From: Anaspis maculata | Lineage: Eukaryota; Arthropoda; Insecta; Coleoptera; Scraptiidae | Reading direction: 5' to 3' | Length of the DNA stretch: 64,000 nucleotides | NCBI GenBank assembly: GCA_949128115.1 | Contig: OX421966.1 | Coordinates: 35,047,042-35,111,041, forward strand | Shown: positions 10,948 through 21,470 of the stretch, in pieces | Layout of the letters: each line of letters opens with the position of its first letter | Numbering within the stretch: position 1 is the stretch's first letter | Notes under the pieces: generated by a model | Database searches by the model: none | Told to the model about the DNA's origin: nothing | The model's input: the letters and a program-made list of their open reading frames with translations, nothing else | Program-made: the position numbers and the translations under genes

Positions 10948-11013
<66 letters not shown>
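8996..11013 (+). mobile_element. 5'-truncated non-LTR retrotransposon (LINE), recent insertion
   Basis: The element interrupts block d of repeat H exactly where other copies (17540, 27880, 38020) read straight through. The 7-bp duplication ATACTGA stands on both sides (8989-8995 and 11014-11020). It contains the 3' part of a reverse-transcriptase frame, a short 3' UTR ending GGGTGCAGTACAATAATAAT, and a (TAA)n tail. The 5' part (endonuclease and ORF1) is absent, as is usual for target-primed insertion. The 618 element-derived codons contain no stop or frameshift, which suggests a young copy. A second 3' end of the same family lies at 46079-46200 on the minus strand. Confidence 0.92.
10929..11013 (+). 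repeat. (TAA)n tail of LINE
   Basis: A TAA/AAT trinucleotide run with one interruption (AACATTAA), directly after the 3' UTR motif GGGTGCAGTAC and directly before the target-site duplication. It is the terminal tail of the retrotransposon rather than an independent microsatellite. Minus-strand translation gives a poly-leucine frame that is an artefact. Confidence 0.95.
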
Positions 11014-11018
<5 letters not shown>

Positions 11019-11830
11019 GACTTTTGAAGCTCGTCAAATCGTTTTTTTTTGTCATCACTTTTTAACCGTTCAACCGATTGTGTTCGATTTTGGACCAAAG
11101 TTCACTGAAGCAAGTCTCTATTGAACGAAATAACGCATTTCCAAAAACATTCTTAGGGGCGAAGATATTAGGGGGTACCCTCCCCTTTTTCCCTCTATTT
11201 TTTACTCCCTCAATTTTTTTTGGAAAACGTTCAATTTCTTTTGGATTCTACATTCGACTTAGAAAAGAAAGTGACTCCTGCAAAATATTGATTAGAGACT
11301 CTTCGAAATCTCGAAATCTTCACGTTCAATGACCCAAAGAAAACTTCCCCTGAAACTTCCCATTTCTTGACAAAAATGGTGGTTCATTAACTTAGAAGAT
11401 CTGGAAAATCTGTTTCACATAAGAAATCATGAGTTTTTTTGGATTTTAATTTTTGGACCTTTGAAAGTGGTTTCGAGACGTTTTCCAAAGTTTCAAACCC
11501 AAATATCTCGAAAACGAAGCCTCTAATCAAAATTTTGCAACAGTTACTTTTTTTTCTAAATTGAACGTAGAATCTCTAAAAATTGGAACGATTCTTGAAA
11601 TAATCAGGGGACTAAAAAATAGGGAAAAAAAGGGGGGCACGCCCTATTATCTTCGCATCTAAGAATGTTCGAGAAAATGCGTTGTCATTGCTTAATAGAA
11701 ACTTCTCTTAGTGAACTTTGGCACAAATTTCAACAAAATCGGTTGAACGGTTAAAAAGTTATGCAAAAAAACGATTTATTGATTTCAACTTTGAAGACCT
11801 ATATCCCCGTCACTGTTCGCTTTTGAACGG
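11014..11830. repeat. Block f of H: foldback of about 800 bp
   Basis: Left-arm sequence (AACCGTTCAACCGATTGTGTT..., ...GGGGCGAAGATATTAGGGGG) returns inverted at about 11620-11790 (...TTATCTTCGCATCTAAGAAT, CAAAATCGGTTGAACGGTTA). Copy 2 keeps only the right half (18587-18895), copy 3 keeps only the left half (27895-28133), and copy 4 keeps mostly the right part (38040-38640). It is therefore a former foldback element that has decayed differently in each H copy. Confidence 0.75.
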
Positions 11831-11831
11831 G

Positions 11832-12145
11832 GTGTTTTGAGGAAAGTCTATTCATTTTTTTAAGCTCCATCGATTGTCAAAGTTTCCGCGATTAAACACC
11901 GGACACCCTGTATAGCCTCGTACATCCTCTCGGTGTGGAAGGTAGGTGCTACCGAGGTACGTGTGAGCTTTCCGCGAAGCGCTCTCATTTTTTAATCTTG
12001 CAATATGAATTTGAAAACGTCTTGCGTGTCTCTTGATCCCAATTTCCTCAGCTAGTACTCCCAACATAAGAAACATAAACTGCTCGTCAAAAGTTAAGCA
12101 TAGAGCAAAATTTGCTCCCATTTCAAGCATGGATATATTGGGCAA
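11832..12145 (-). repeat. Block g of H with a conserved minus-strand frame of unknown meaning
   Basis: About 260 bp is repeated at 18896-19150 and 38640-38900. On the minus strand one frame reads ...LGVLAEEIGIKRH... then ...RRFQIHIARLKNES... and stays open in copies 1 and 4, while copy 2 is shifted. The block carries a transposon-like terminus, TA followed on the minus strand by CAGGGTGTCCGG (ending near 11910). I do not recognise a protein family. Conservation of the frame may simply reflect recent duplication. Confidence 0.4.
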
Positions 12146-12299
12146 AAAATATCCGATTTGAAAAAAGTTTATGGTGGCTGGTAGAACTTTTCTTCAGCTG
12201 CAAGACGCTATGTCGACTTACGGCACCATTGACTTTGTCCATGATATACAGGATGCCAAAGAAGGAGTGTCAAAAGTGGTAATTTTTGAAGTCGTGGAA

Positions 12300-12828
12300 C
12301 TTTTCGCTCATTTTTTAGAAAATCCGAATCATCTTCCAAACTATCAACTTTTGAGAAAAAACATATGATAAATACGATATGAAAAAGATGTAAAATGAGA
12401 CGCTTGATACGAATAAGAAATGAAAAACAGAGAGTGCTATTCGAAAAAATAGAGTTATGGCCTTTCAAAATTCACCAAAATCAATGTCTCACGGCAAGGT
12501 GATGTCAAAACGGAAATAGGCGATCTTACCGCCAAAAGATACCCTAGGCTATTGTTAAGACATAGGCAAAGCTGCAAAAACTTATCGAATTTGTGATGCC
12601 TGAGAAAGGGCAAATCCAAATATGTAAAAATATATTGGGAATGCCCCCAGGAATGCCATTCAAAAAAACTGGTTCAAAAACCGCTCTGCAAAAATGGGGC
12701 ATCCTGTATGGAGCAAAATAATTTTACAAACTGCACTTTGATCTCCCGTTTGCAGTGCCGTTTGGTTCATTTCGATATCATTAACGGCATAGGTGGAATT
12801 GAGCTCGCCCATATCAATGACTCACCCT
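12300..12828 (-). mobile_element. Partial copy of the CAGGGTGAGTC foldback (one arm)
   Basis: This matches the right arm of the complete element at 20780-25125, ending GACTCACCCTG followed by TATATG. The opposite end is missing. It lacks the SINE present in the copy 2 version, so 12570-12580 gives the SINE-empty site. Confidence 0.75.
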
Positions 12829-12952
12829 GTATATGATATTTGGGTCGATAGTTCTGAAGATATAATTTTTTTGATATCGAAAAACAAGAATTGAGTTTGA
12901 ATGAAGCTTCCACCAAATAAACAGCTTTTTATTGCAAACAAAAAAAAACAGC

Positions 12953-13640
12953 AGCTTCCTCAAATCAAAATAAGAAAAAAAGTCCCTGTGAACATGGATC
13001 CAGAAACGCTTTCTAAGGGAGCTACAGGCCCTTAAAGGTGGGACTCTAAAAGTGGATTTTATTCAATATCTCCGAAACCGTTCAAGGGAAATCAGTCAAA
13101 CTTGACACATCCACTAACCATCTCATGCCAAAAAAAATGAGGCCAGATTAATTCCAAAATAATTTACCAGGGGTGGGTCAGGCTGAGGTGTGGGAGGTAA
13201 AAATAACCCTAACTTTTGTTATTGTGATTTTTTTTCGAATTTAACAAAAAATTATGGAATATTGGAGTTTTCTACCAAAAAAAAGGTTCCTCTGTTCAAC
13301 CTCGATAGACGCACCGTTTACGAGATATTTGAGTTTGAATGTGTGAAAACGTGGTCAGAAATCTGATTTTTCAATTACGATATTCAAGGCGACAGAAGAA
13401 CTATTTCAAAACAACTTCTTTTTTGTTAGGCATTCAACTTTTGTTAGGCATAAGAAGGTTTATTTAATGTGTTAAGTTTGATTGATTTCCCTAGAACGGT
13501 TTCGGAAATAATATAGAAATAATATCATCTTCAGGGTCCCACCTTTAGAGGCATGTAGCTCCCTTTGGAAGCGTTTCCGGACCCGTATTTATGATAACTT
13601 TTTTTCTTGTTTTGATAAGAGAAAGCTGCCCTAGAACGTT
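12953..13640. repeat. Inverted repeat in block i of H
   Basis: The arms at about 12953-13135 and 13435-13640 are inverted copies: AAACGCTTTCTAAGGGAGCT on the left and AGCTCCCTTTGGAAGCGTTT on the right, then AAAGGTGGGAC against GTCCCACCTTT. The central 300 bp is partly repeated at 25310-25500, where the left arm is largely deleted. No coding capacity was noticed. Confidence 0.75.
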
Positions 13641-13679
13641 GTTGGTGTATTTTCGGGACACCATGTATACAGGTGATCA

Positions 13680-13923
13680 GATCAAATGAGTTCTTGAGCC
13701 AGGCAGACTGTGTCCTAGCCAAACGCAACATTGTACCTCTGAATTTGGTACGCCACAGCCTGCCTAAAATGAGAATTCATTTTAAAAAGTTTTGTTTTCC
13801 TCCTCATCGACACGAGAGACCTCCGTGTCAATTCCGGGCAATTCCCGGGCAGGAGGTCTGGGTGTTGTGTGTTGTGTTGAACGGAATTTTTTCAAATTGT
13901 ACCTTACGAGAATTCATTTGATC
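13680..13923. mobile_element. 244-bp MITE-like inverted element (H copy 2)
   Basis: The outer ends are inverted copies: GATCAAATGAGTTCT at the left and the reverse of GATCAAATGAATTCTCG at the right, with an internal CAGGCAGACTGTG / CACAGCCTGCCT pair. A second full copy of exactly the same length is at 25727-25970, and a truncated one starts at 7094. The right end is flanked by the hAT-like insertion. I see no clean TSD. Confidence 0.6.
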
Positions 13924-15626
13924 TGGGGGGACTTTCACGCTCGAAAAATTTGTACACCACTGCTCATTCCTCGGCAGTGTGGCCACTGCAGAGAGCCACT
14001 GCCCACATTTCCTAGCACTGCCCACAATTTATTGAACACTGCCGTGTGCACGATAACATTTTTATTTCATTTCTACCACAAGTTAGATACTGTCAAAAAC
14101 TTGTTTTTTGAACTTAATTTTTGAATATGGCGGCGCCCGCTGCAAAAATATTAATCGGAAATGTGCAAATTCAGAAAAGGTACATCAAAATTCATAAGTA
14201 CCCATATGTGAAATTTTAACAAAATCGAAAAAACTTTGAAAAACTTTTTTATGAAATTATAAAAAAAAATTGTTTTGACATTCTCCATTTGTATTTTCTC
14301 AATGGTGGGTCAAGATCAAGGCTAAGATTACAAAAAAAAATCATTTTGCTACAGAATAAGATATCTGAAGTCAGTATCTTTAGTACATTCCACCTTTCCC
14401 ATGACAGAAATCACTAGCGCGCATACCAGTGAGCGCATACTCCATCTAGTACAAACTGCTACTACAAACCGCTAGTTCTGGGTTTACAGGTATGCGTGAA
14501 ACTCTCATGGGAAAGGTGGATTTTCTTATGACCGTGGCAAATTCGTTTCGGCGCCTTCACCATTGTATTCGCCTGTGGCAGATGTCAATGTTCCACCATC
14601 TTTTTTCATGATTTTTGATATTTCAGAAACCGATTCAGACATGGTCATATAAATTTTCACAAATCCGAAGAAGACAAGGCTATTTGATACCTTGTCTTGT
14701 GCCTTGTGCACCTAGATAATTTCCGCCAGTTTGAAAAGGGCCCAAAGAGGAGGGGGTGGGGATTTAAATCCTGAGGGACGAAAAAAGTAGCACTGCGGGT
14801 CAAATGTGTCTCAGTTATAATCCTGCAAAGTGGTTTGCCTTTATCATCATTTGCAACTTGTTTTTTCGTACCACGTCCACTACCACTACCACTGCCTCGT
14901 CTACTGCAAAAATTGCTTTGCTCTAACTTAGTTAACTAATTGGTATATATATGATAACCATTGGATTTTGGAAATGCCAATGGGCTCAAACCAAAGTACA
15001 TCCTTGTAGCTTTCGAAACAGACCAAAATGGTGAGAATCCGTCAAGGAATAAACCTACAGGGATTGATTTCGCAACGCTTATTTGACCAATTCAACTCCG
15101 TCCTCAAGGCAACGTGAACAATGCTCTCCAGCCATAGACAATACAGCACGTTGAAGAAAAAAAAAAACAAGACAAAGAATGTTTCTTTAGTGGGCCTAAT
15201 GGCACCATCGGCTTTGCAAGATGTCAATTGTAAATTACGCAAAGTCAATGATGCAATTTGGCCCTGGTCCCGGTCTTGATATACGCTAATTTCGGATGAT
15301 CTAGTAGACATAAATCACAATTTAGCTATTTATGGCACAATAAGACACCACACCACATTGGTCTCCATGGTTACGAGATCAACGCACCATCCTCTCCGCC
15401 ACCTCAGCGCATGCGTATATGGTCGCTATCGTCGCCACTGCCGGTCATTGCCCAACACTGCCGAGGACTGCGGCGGATACTGCCGTTGAATTTTTCACTG
15501 CCTAAGATCACTGCTCACACTGCCGTCATTATGCAGACACTGCCGACACTACAAATGTCACTGCCGACACTGCAAATGTCACTGCCGCCAATTTGTACAC
15601 CACTGCCGAGTGTGAAAGTCCACCTA
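13924..15626. mobile_element. hAT-like non-autonomous transposon with 8-bp TSD
   Basis: The 8-bp sequence ATTTGATC is duplicated at 13916-13923 and 15627-15634, and H copy 3 shows the uninterrupted site at 25963-25970. The ends are inverted over about 20 bp (TGGGGGGACTTTCAC and TAGGTGGACTTTCAC). An 8-bp TSD with TAGGG-like ends is typical of hAT elements. Both subterminal regions are crowded with ACTGCC motifs, about a dozen in total. The interior has no transposase motif that I recognise. An internal 132-bp hairpin at 14389-14520 is a further nested insertion. Confidence 0.85.
14389..14520. mobile_element. 132-bp hairpin MITE nested in the hAT-like element
   Basis: The ends TCCACCTTTCCCATGA and TCATGGGAAAGGTGGA are exact inverted repeats of 16 bp. 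Further complementarity continues inward (GCGCATACC against GGTATGCG). No TSD was read with confidence. Confidence 0.75.
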
Positions 15627-17555
15627 ATTTGATCACATTGTAAAACTTGAACCTGGACATGAACATCACTATGATACGTTAGTCCTCTTGAATTAATCCA
15701 AGATGTTGATTGTTTTTATTTTATGCGAAATCAAACTATTTTATTTTTCACGAAGACAATAATACGAAACGCAAATCAGATTATTATGTAAGCTAAAAAA
15801 TTCCTCCGTCCTTAAATTGGTGCAGTACCTATACCTGTGCGCCATAACAGTTGCTGATAAGAGGATCGCAAAAAATAGTGACTCATCAGTAGCATGCCTT
15901 GATGTTGTTATTTGCTCGTCGCGCTGTATTGTAGCCGGACCTAACGCCAGTGTCCCAGTTCGCGATTTTGTTTAAAAATAAGTGCCTAAAGTCTAAAAAT
16001 GTATAATTCCGTTTCGGTAAATCAAAATCATGTTCGGTTTTAGTCGGTTTTGAATATGAGCTCGTCATGAAAGCACAGAAAGAATGAGAACATGAGAAAA
16101 CCGCATTTGGAATGTGGCCGGGTGCTCTTTGGTTCCTACATTTTGATTTTCAACCCTGAACTTTGATTTCCAATTCACATAGCCATCGCAGCGCACTTTC
16201 CGCTTTGAAAAATTGTCTACTACACAAAAGAAAACTTGGAAAAACCTGAACAAAGTACAGATCTTTTCAATTCCACTTGATATACCTACCTGCACAAATG
16301 ATTTATCATCTAGATGGTCGCTTGCTTTTTCAAAGCTAGCAGTTTTTATGCTCTCATGCATTCAGTGCTTTCGCGCATTTCTCTAAATTTCCATGCTCAA
16401 AATTCAACGTTTACCTAATTCAATTCAAAATTGATTACCGTATTGAAAAAAAAGTGTTACACCTGGACTAGATCAGCATTAGCCAAGCAGAAATCTAATT
16501 TAACAAAAATTAGGTGAGTTCCTGAACCATTTTAACACCTTTTTGGTCTTGAATATTTCGAGAGAAACCTGCCGATCTCCAGCTATTCTTTTCGAATCTC
16601 ATGTGTGTCACCAACTAATCTTTTATTTTTTCCCCGAAGCTTGCTGTAGTAGCTTTTATCTTATTGGAATAATATTCTTATTTTCTATATTGATTCTTTG
16701 AGCTCTCAAGGTTGTAAGTTGTTCTATAGGTTATTTAATGGGCAGGTTAGGTCAGGTTCTTCCTTCAAGTAATTTTTTTGCTGGTCGTTTTGTGTGAAAA
16801 TGGGTTCAGTGTTTCAGGTTTATTCTTATTTGTCTGTTGGGTGGCTCAGTAGTTTCTTTTCGTGTAAGTATCTCATACCTAAAATTCACAAAACTCTGTT
16901 CTTAGTACCAGCAGCCAGCCACAAACTATTCTATCGTGTTATCAAATGAATTCTTGCTACATAGGTAGGCTGTGGCCTGGTGAAATTCCGGGATGCGAAG
17001 CTGCTTTTGACTTGGGCACAGCCTGCCTAAGCTTTACAAATTTTATCAATCGCACTATACGGGGTGTTTCACAAGTAAATACCTAGCTATACAGGGTGAG
17101 AACTTCCAATCTGTTTAAATTCAGTAATTCAATAACCAAAAACATTTCACCAAAAACCTCGGACAGGTCGATTTTTATCTAAAATGCCACATTTGATATT
17201 AATTACGTAACTTTGACAGCCAGGGCGGCGCAAGGTACAGGAGTCTGATTCTTTTTGACACAAGGGGGGGGGGTCAAAAAAATGCCATTTCTGTCTTTGT
17301 TTGATTCTCATCTAACCTTGAAAAATAAAATAATTGAAATCCTGCCTCCAAAAAAATGGCGGCGCTCAAAAGGTCAGTGTTCCTATCAAAAAGGTGGCAT
17401 TTTCTTTAAATCTGAAGCAAGTATCACCTGTTGAGCCATCTTAGCTTTCAACACACTGATAACGTGACCTATTGACAACACCAATGGGGGCGAAAGGGAA
17501 AGAGAATGACACCTTTTTGATAGGAACCGTGATACTGACTTTTGAAGCCCTTCAA

Positions 17556-18586
17556 GATTATGTTGTAGATATTGAGCAGGACGAGCTTGGCTTTGGAGGA
17601 CAGATTTTTCAGAAAAGAGTAAGGAATGTCGTCTGGACCGGGATGAGAGTCCTTGGCTGATTTGAATGCTTCTTCAAGTTCTGAGATAGTGAGAGACAAA
17701 TTGATGGAGAGAAAATTATTGTTTTGTTTGTTTATCTCCTGAGATTCTTTGTGTTTTTTGAATTGTAAAAATCTTTGTCGAAATTTAGATCACTTGAATT
17801 TGCTTGGAACTGTTCAGCTAGAACCTCAGCGATATCGGATTCACAGTCAAAAATTTGGTTGCCGTCTCTTATTATTGTGATTCGGGGACGTTTGATGGAC
17901 TTGAGTTTTTTTACCTTGTTCCAGACTTCAGTCATGGGCGTCGAGGGGTTGATAGTAGAGACATAATTTTCCCATGATTCTTTTTTACTTTTCTTCACAA
18001 CATATCTGGCTTTAGCTCTCAACCTTTTAAAACTCAAGAGATTTTCTACGGAGTTTGTTCTCTTCAATTTGTTGAGGGCATTTTTACTTGCTTTTATGGC
18101 CTCGGCACATTCTTTGTTCCACCAAGGGACAGGTGTTAATTTTTTGTGATTGGAGGAAAGTTTGCCTATGTGGTTGTGTGCTGAATCAAGTATGATTTGA
18201 CAGAAGTTTTGTACGGTTTGGTCGATGTCGTTGTCAGTAGGTGAAAACGATTCAAGTTTGTGGTCCACTTCTTCGGAAAATGATGACCAGTTGGCGTTTT
18301 TCAGATTCCATTTAGGGTAGACCACCGAATATTTTTCGGGGTTTAGTTGGTGGTTTTGTATTCTGATGGGGTAGTGATCACTACCGTAAAGATAGGGGTA
18401 AGTGTCCCACGTCAGGTAAGGTGTGAGTGTAGGGCTGCATATTGTTAGGTCAAGGGCACTGAAATTCCCATTGTATGAGTTGAATCTGGTAGGCGATCCC
18501 GTGTTTAGAAGTATTAGGTTGGAAGAGTTAAGCCACTGTTCTATAGCTTGTCCTCTTTGATTTGTGGACACTGGAACTGGAACTGG
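17556..18586 (-). pseudogene. LINE fragment: endonuclease C-terminal half, linker and start of reverse transcriptase
   Basis: The minus strand encodes the end of an apurinic-like endonuclease domain: SALDLTICSP and GSDHYPI, which are the catalytic Asp/His motifs of the exo-endo-phosphatase fold. A linker of about 200 residues follows, rich in Lys and Trp (ANWSSFSEEVD, VPWWNKECAEAI, WENYVSTINP). After a frameshift near 17730 comes the RT opening ELEEAFKSAKDSHPGPDDIP. It stops abruptly at repeat H sequence on both sides. It replaces the left half of block f, so it sits at a rearrangement or replacement rather than a clean insertion. No TSD or tail is present. It is a different LINE family from the one at 8996-11013. 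It is certainly non-functional. Confidence 0.85.
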
Positions 18587-19987
18587 AAAATTTTGCAACA
18601 GTTACTTTTTTTTCTAAATTGAACGTAGAATCTCTAAAAATTTGAACGATTCTGGAAATAATCAGGGGACTAAAAAACAGGGAAAAGAAGGGGGGGGGGG
18701 GCACGCCCCATTATCTTCGCATCTAAAAATGTTCGAGAAAATGCGTTGTCATTGCTTAATGAAAACTTCTCTTAGTGAACTTTGGCACAAATTTCAACAA
18801 AATCGGTTGAACGGTTTAAAAGTTATGCAAAAAAACGATTTATTGATTTCAACTTTGAAGAGCTATATCCCCGTTACTGTTCGCTTTTGAACGGGGTGTT
18901 TTGAGGAAAGTCTATTCGTTTTTTAAGCTCCATCGATTGTCAAAGTTTCCGCGATTAAACACCGGACACCCTGTATAGCCTCGCACATCCTCGGTGTGGA
19001 AGGTAGGTGCTACCGAGGTACGTGTGAGCTTTCCGCGAGGCGCTCTCATTTTTGAATGTTGCAATATGAATTTGAAAACGTCTTGCGTGTCTCTTGATCC
19101 CAATTTCCTCAGCTAGTACTCCCAACATAAGAAATATAAATTCCTAGATGAATTTCCCAACTGTGCGATTCACTTTACCATTGCCGCAGGCGTGCGATTT
19201 ACTTTACAGAATACGTCACGCTGTGCGTAAGGGCTCACTTATTTGTGGCCGTATTGCGTGAGGAAACGGTGTTCACAACATTATGTTGGCAACGAAGGTA
19301 ACAACCAATCGGCGCTCGAGTTTTTGGCATAACAGAGCTCAAATATAATGCCACTCCAACATTATTTCTTTACAGAAACACCCCCTCAGGTTTCTAATTA
19401 TGCGGTATTCATCACTTGTGGTAGTGGTCGTAGGTAAAGCAGAATGAAACAGCGTAAAATTTTGGATGTAAGAGGTTCTTACACTAGATATTACCTGTAA
19501 GTATTTTGTTATTCTACAGGGTACGCCATTATTATGGGAGAATCGATTGCACCTACGCCGTTGCGGATACCGGAATGAACCAAAGGTCATTACAAACGGG
19601 AGACTAAAGTGCAGTTTGTAAAATTATTGTGCCCCATACAGGGTGCCCTATTTTTGCAAAGCAGCCTTCAACTCAACTTCTTTAAATGACACTCTCGTTT
19701 ATCTTGACATGATTTGATTTTTCATTTTTCAGGTTTTATATATCCTTTTAGTTTCTGCAATTCGCTTCAACCTTCCAGGAGTAAATATCTTTGTTTAAAA
19801 AAATGCGTTGGCAGACACTTGCTCTTTATTTTGCCCTCCTGTTTGCAATAATATTTTGTTCTCAATTGTTGCTTGTAATGGCTTATTTATCTCTTTTACA
19901 ATATAATTTACTATTTCTAAAAATAGCATTGGTGGAATTTGGCTTATTTTAATGAAACAATACTAACGTGAATTTCTTTTGTTGCAG

Positions 19988-20127
19988 TTATCCAACAACA
20001 GTGATATTAGTGAGCACTGGGCGAGGCAGTGAGTGATTAATATGTAGCCAGTGAATGAGTGTTTAGTGCGTGACCATAAGTGATCAGCGTGAAATATGGA
20101 GCCAAACGGAGGACTTTGTTACTTACG
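19988..20127 (+). other. Exon-like module with splice signals, copy 1
   Basis: A 140-bp block is preceded by a pyrimidine-rich tract and acceptor (TTCTTTTGTTGCAG) and followed by a consensus donor (ACG|GTGAGT). It holds several GTGAGTG/AGTGAG phrases and an ATG near its end (20096) that opens MEPNGGLCYLR before the donor. Copies at 42545-42684 (same length) and 52487-52657 (longer) keep both splice signals. It could be a 5' exon of a host gene caught in a duplicated segment, or of a transposon. No downstream exon was found. Confidence 0.4.
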
Positions 20128-21470
20128 GTGAGTTTGACTATTCTTTCTTCAAAAAACTAACAAACTGATGTGTACTAACTGACTCCTCTAAACTCAAGAA
20201 TGTATGCTTGGCCAATAAATCGTTCTGAACATTGTCTGGTTTCACCGTTCATCAAAATATTTTTATACAGCCATTCAAGGGCTGCGGGCTGCGGCTTCCT
20301 TTATTTGCTTCTCCCGCGTTGTTCGGTTCATTGCTTGGCCCACGACTTGAATTCAGAAGTACCTAACACCGTTAATCAACAAGGTGGAACTTGAGTATAT
20401 ATTTTGCCTCGGAAAATCAAAGCTTGAAATCATGTTTTTCCGAAGCTCGCTCCAGTAACTTTTATTTGGTTCGAATTATTACTATTTTTACGTTCGAGGT
20501 CAATTCTTTAGGTTCAAGAGGTTATAAGTGGTTCTTTAGGCCTTTAGGCCATTTAGCTGTTCCTTTGGGGAACTTTTTGTGCTATTTCTGGTCCTTTCGG
20601 GTGGAAATGGCTTCAGGGCTTTGGGTATATTTTCATTTCCATGTTGGGTGACTCGATAATATTTCTACCCCTAACCGTTTTCAGGCAGTGATGTCATCAA
20701 AATTTCTCTCAACAGCAATCCCTATTTTTTTCTATATTTGGATAGATTATAGAATTCTGATCTTAACAATATGCACATACAGGGTGAGTCATTGATATGG
20801 GCGAGCTCGAGCTCAATTACACCTACGCCGTTAATAATATCGAAATAAAGCAAACGGCACTGTAAACGGGAGGTCAATGCGTAGTTCGCAAAATCATTTT
20901 ACTCTATACAGGATGCCCCATTTTTGCGGAGCAGTTTTTAAACCAGTTTTTCCAAATGGCATCCCCTGTATTATTTCACATATTTGGATTTGCCCTTTTT
21001 CTGGCATTACAAATTCGTTCAGGTTTTGCAATTCGCTTCAACTGTTCTGAAGTTATCAATTTTTTCCTGAAAATTTGTTTGTAGGCACTTACTAAATAAA
21101 TCGCAAGGCACTTGGTTTTCAGGTTATCAATTTGGGACTTCGCTCATGTTGAAGCAATGGCATAGGGTATCTCTTGGCGGTCATATCGTCTTTTTCCGTT
21201 TCGGTATCACCTTGCTGTGACACATTGATTTTTGGTAAACTTCGAAGGGCCATAACTTCATTTTTTCAAATAGCACCCTCTGTTTTTTATTTCTTGTTCG
21301 TATCAAGCGTCTCATTTTACATCTTCTTAATATCGTATGTTTTCTCTCAAAAGTTGATAGTTTAAAAGATAATTCGAATTTTCTAAAAAATGAGCACAAA
21401 TTTCATCGATTCAACTCAGCGTGCAATGAAAATCAACTAATTCTGACAACCAACGTCAAAGTGACTTCTA

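Larger units (their letters stand above)
7094..13679 (+). repeat. Macro-repeat H, copy 1
   Basis: First of three head-to-tail copies of a multi-kilobase unit. Segments in order are a partial 244-bp inverted element (7094-7160), block b (7160-8440), a short CAGGCTGTG palindromic block (8441-8525), block d (8526-8995), then after the LINE a foldback block f (11014-11830), block g (11832-12090), part of the CAGGGTGAGTC element (about 12300-12828) and block i (12833-13670). Compared with copy 2 it lacks the 19150-20770 block that contains the exon-like module. It ends at the same junction (GTATACAGGTGATCAGATCA) as copy 2, which argues for tandem duplication rather than independent insertion. Confidence 0.8.

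Noticed and set aside
10895..11098. Minus-strand poly-leucine frame
   Set aside because: Translation of the (TAA)n LINE tail; an artefact of the trinucleotide repeat. The poly-isoleucine frame at 46041-46241 is the same effect.
12171..12368. 65-codon frame MVAGRTFLQLQDAMSTYGT... as a transposase piece
   Set aside because: No DDE, HTH or zinc motif is visible and the frame is short. Part of it overlaps the arm of the CAGGGTGAGTC element.
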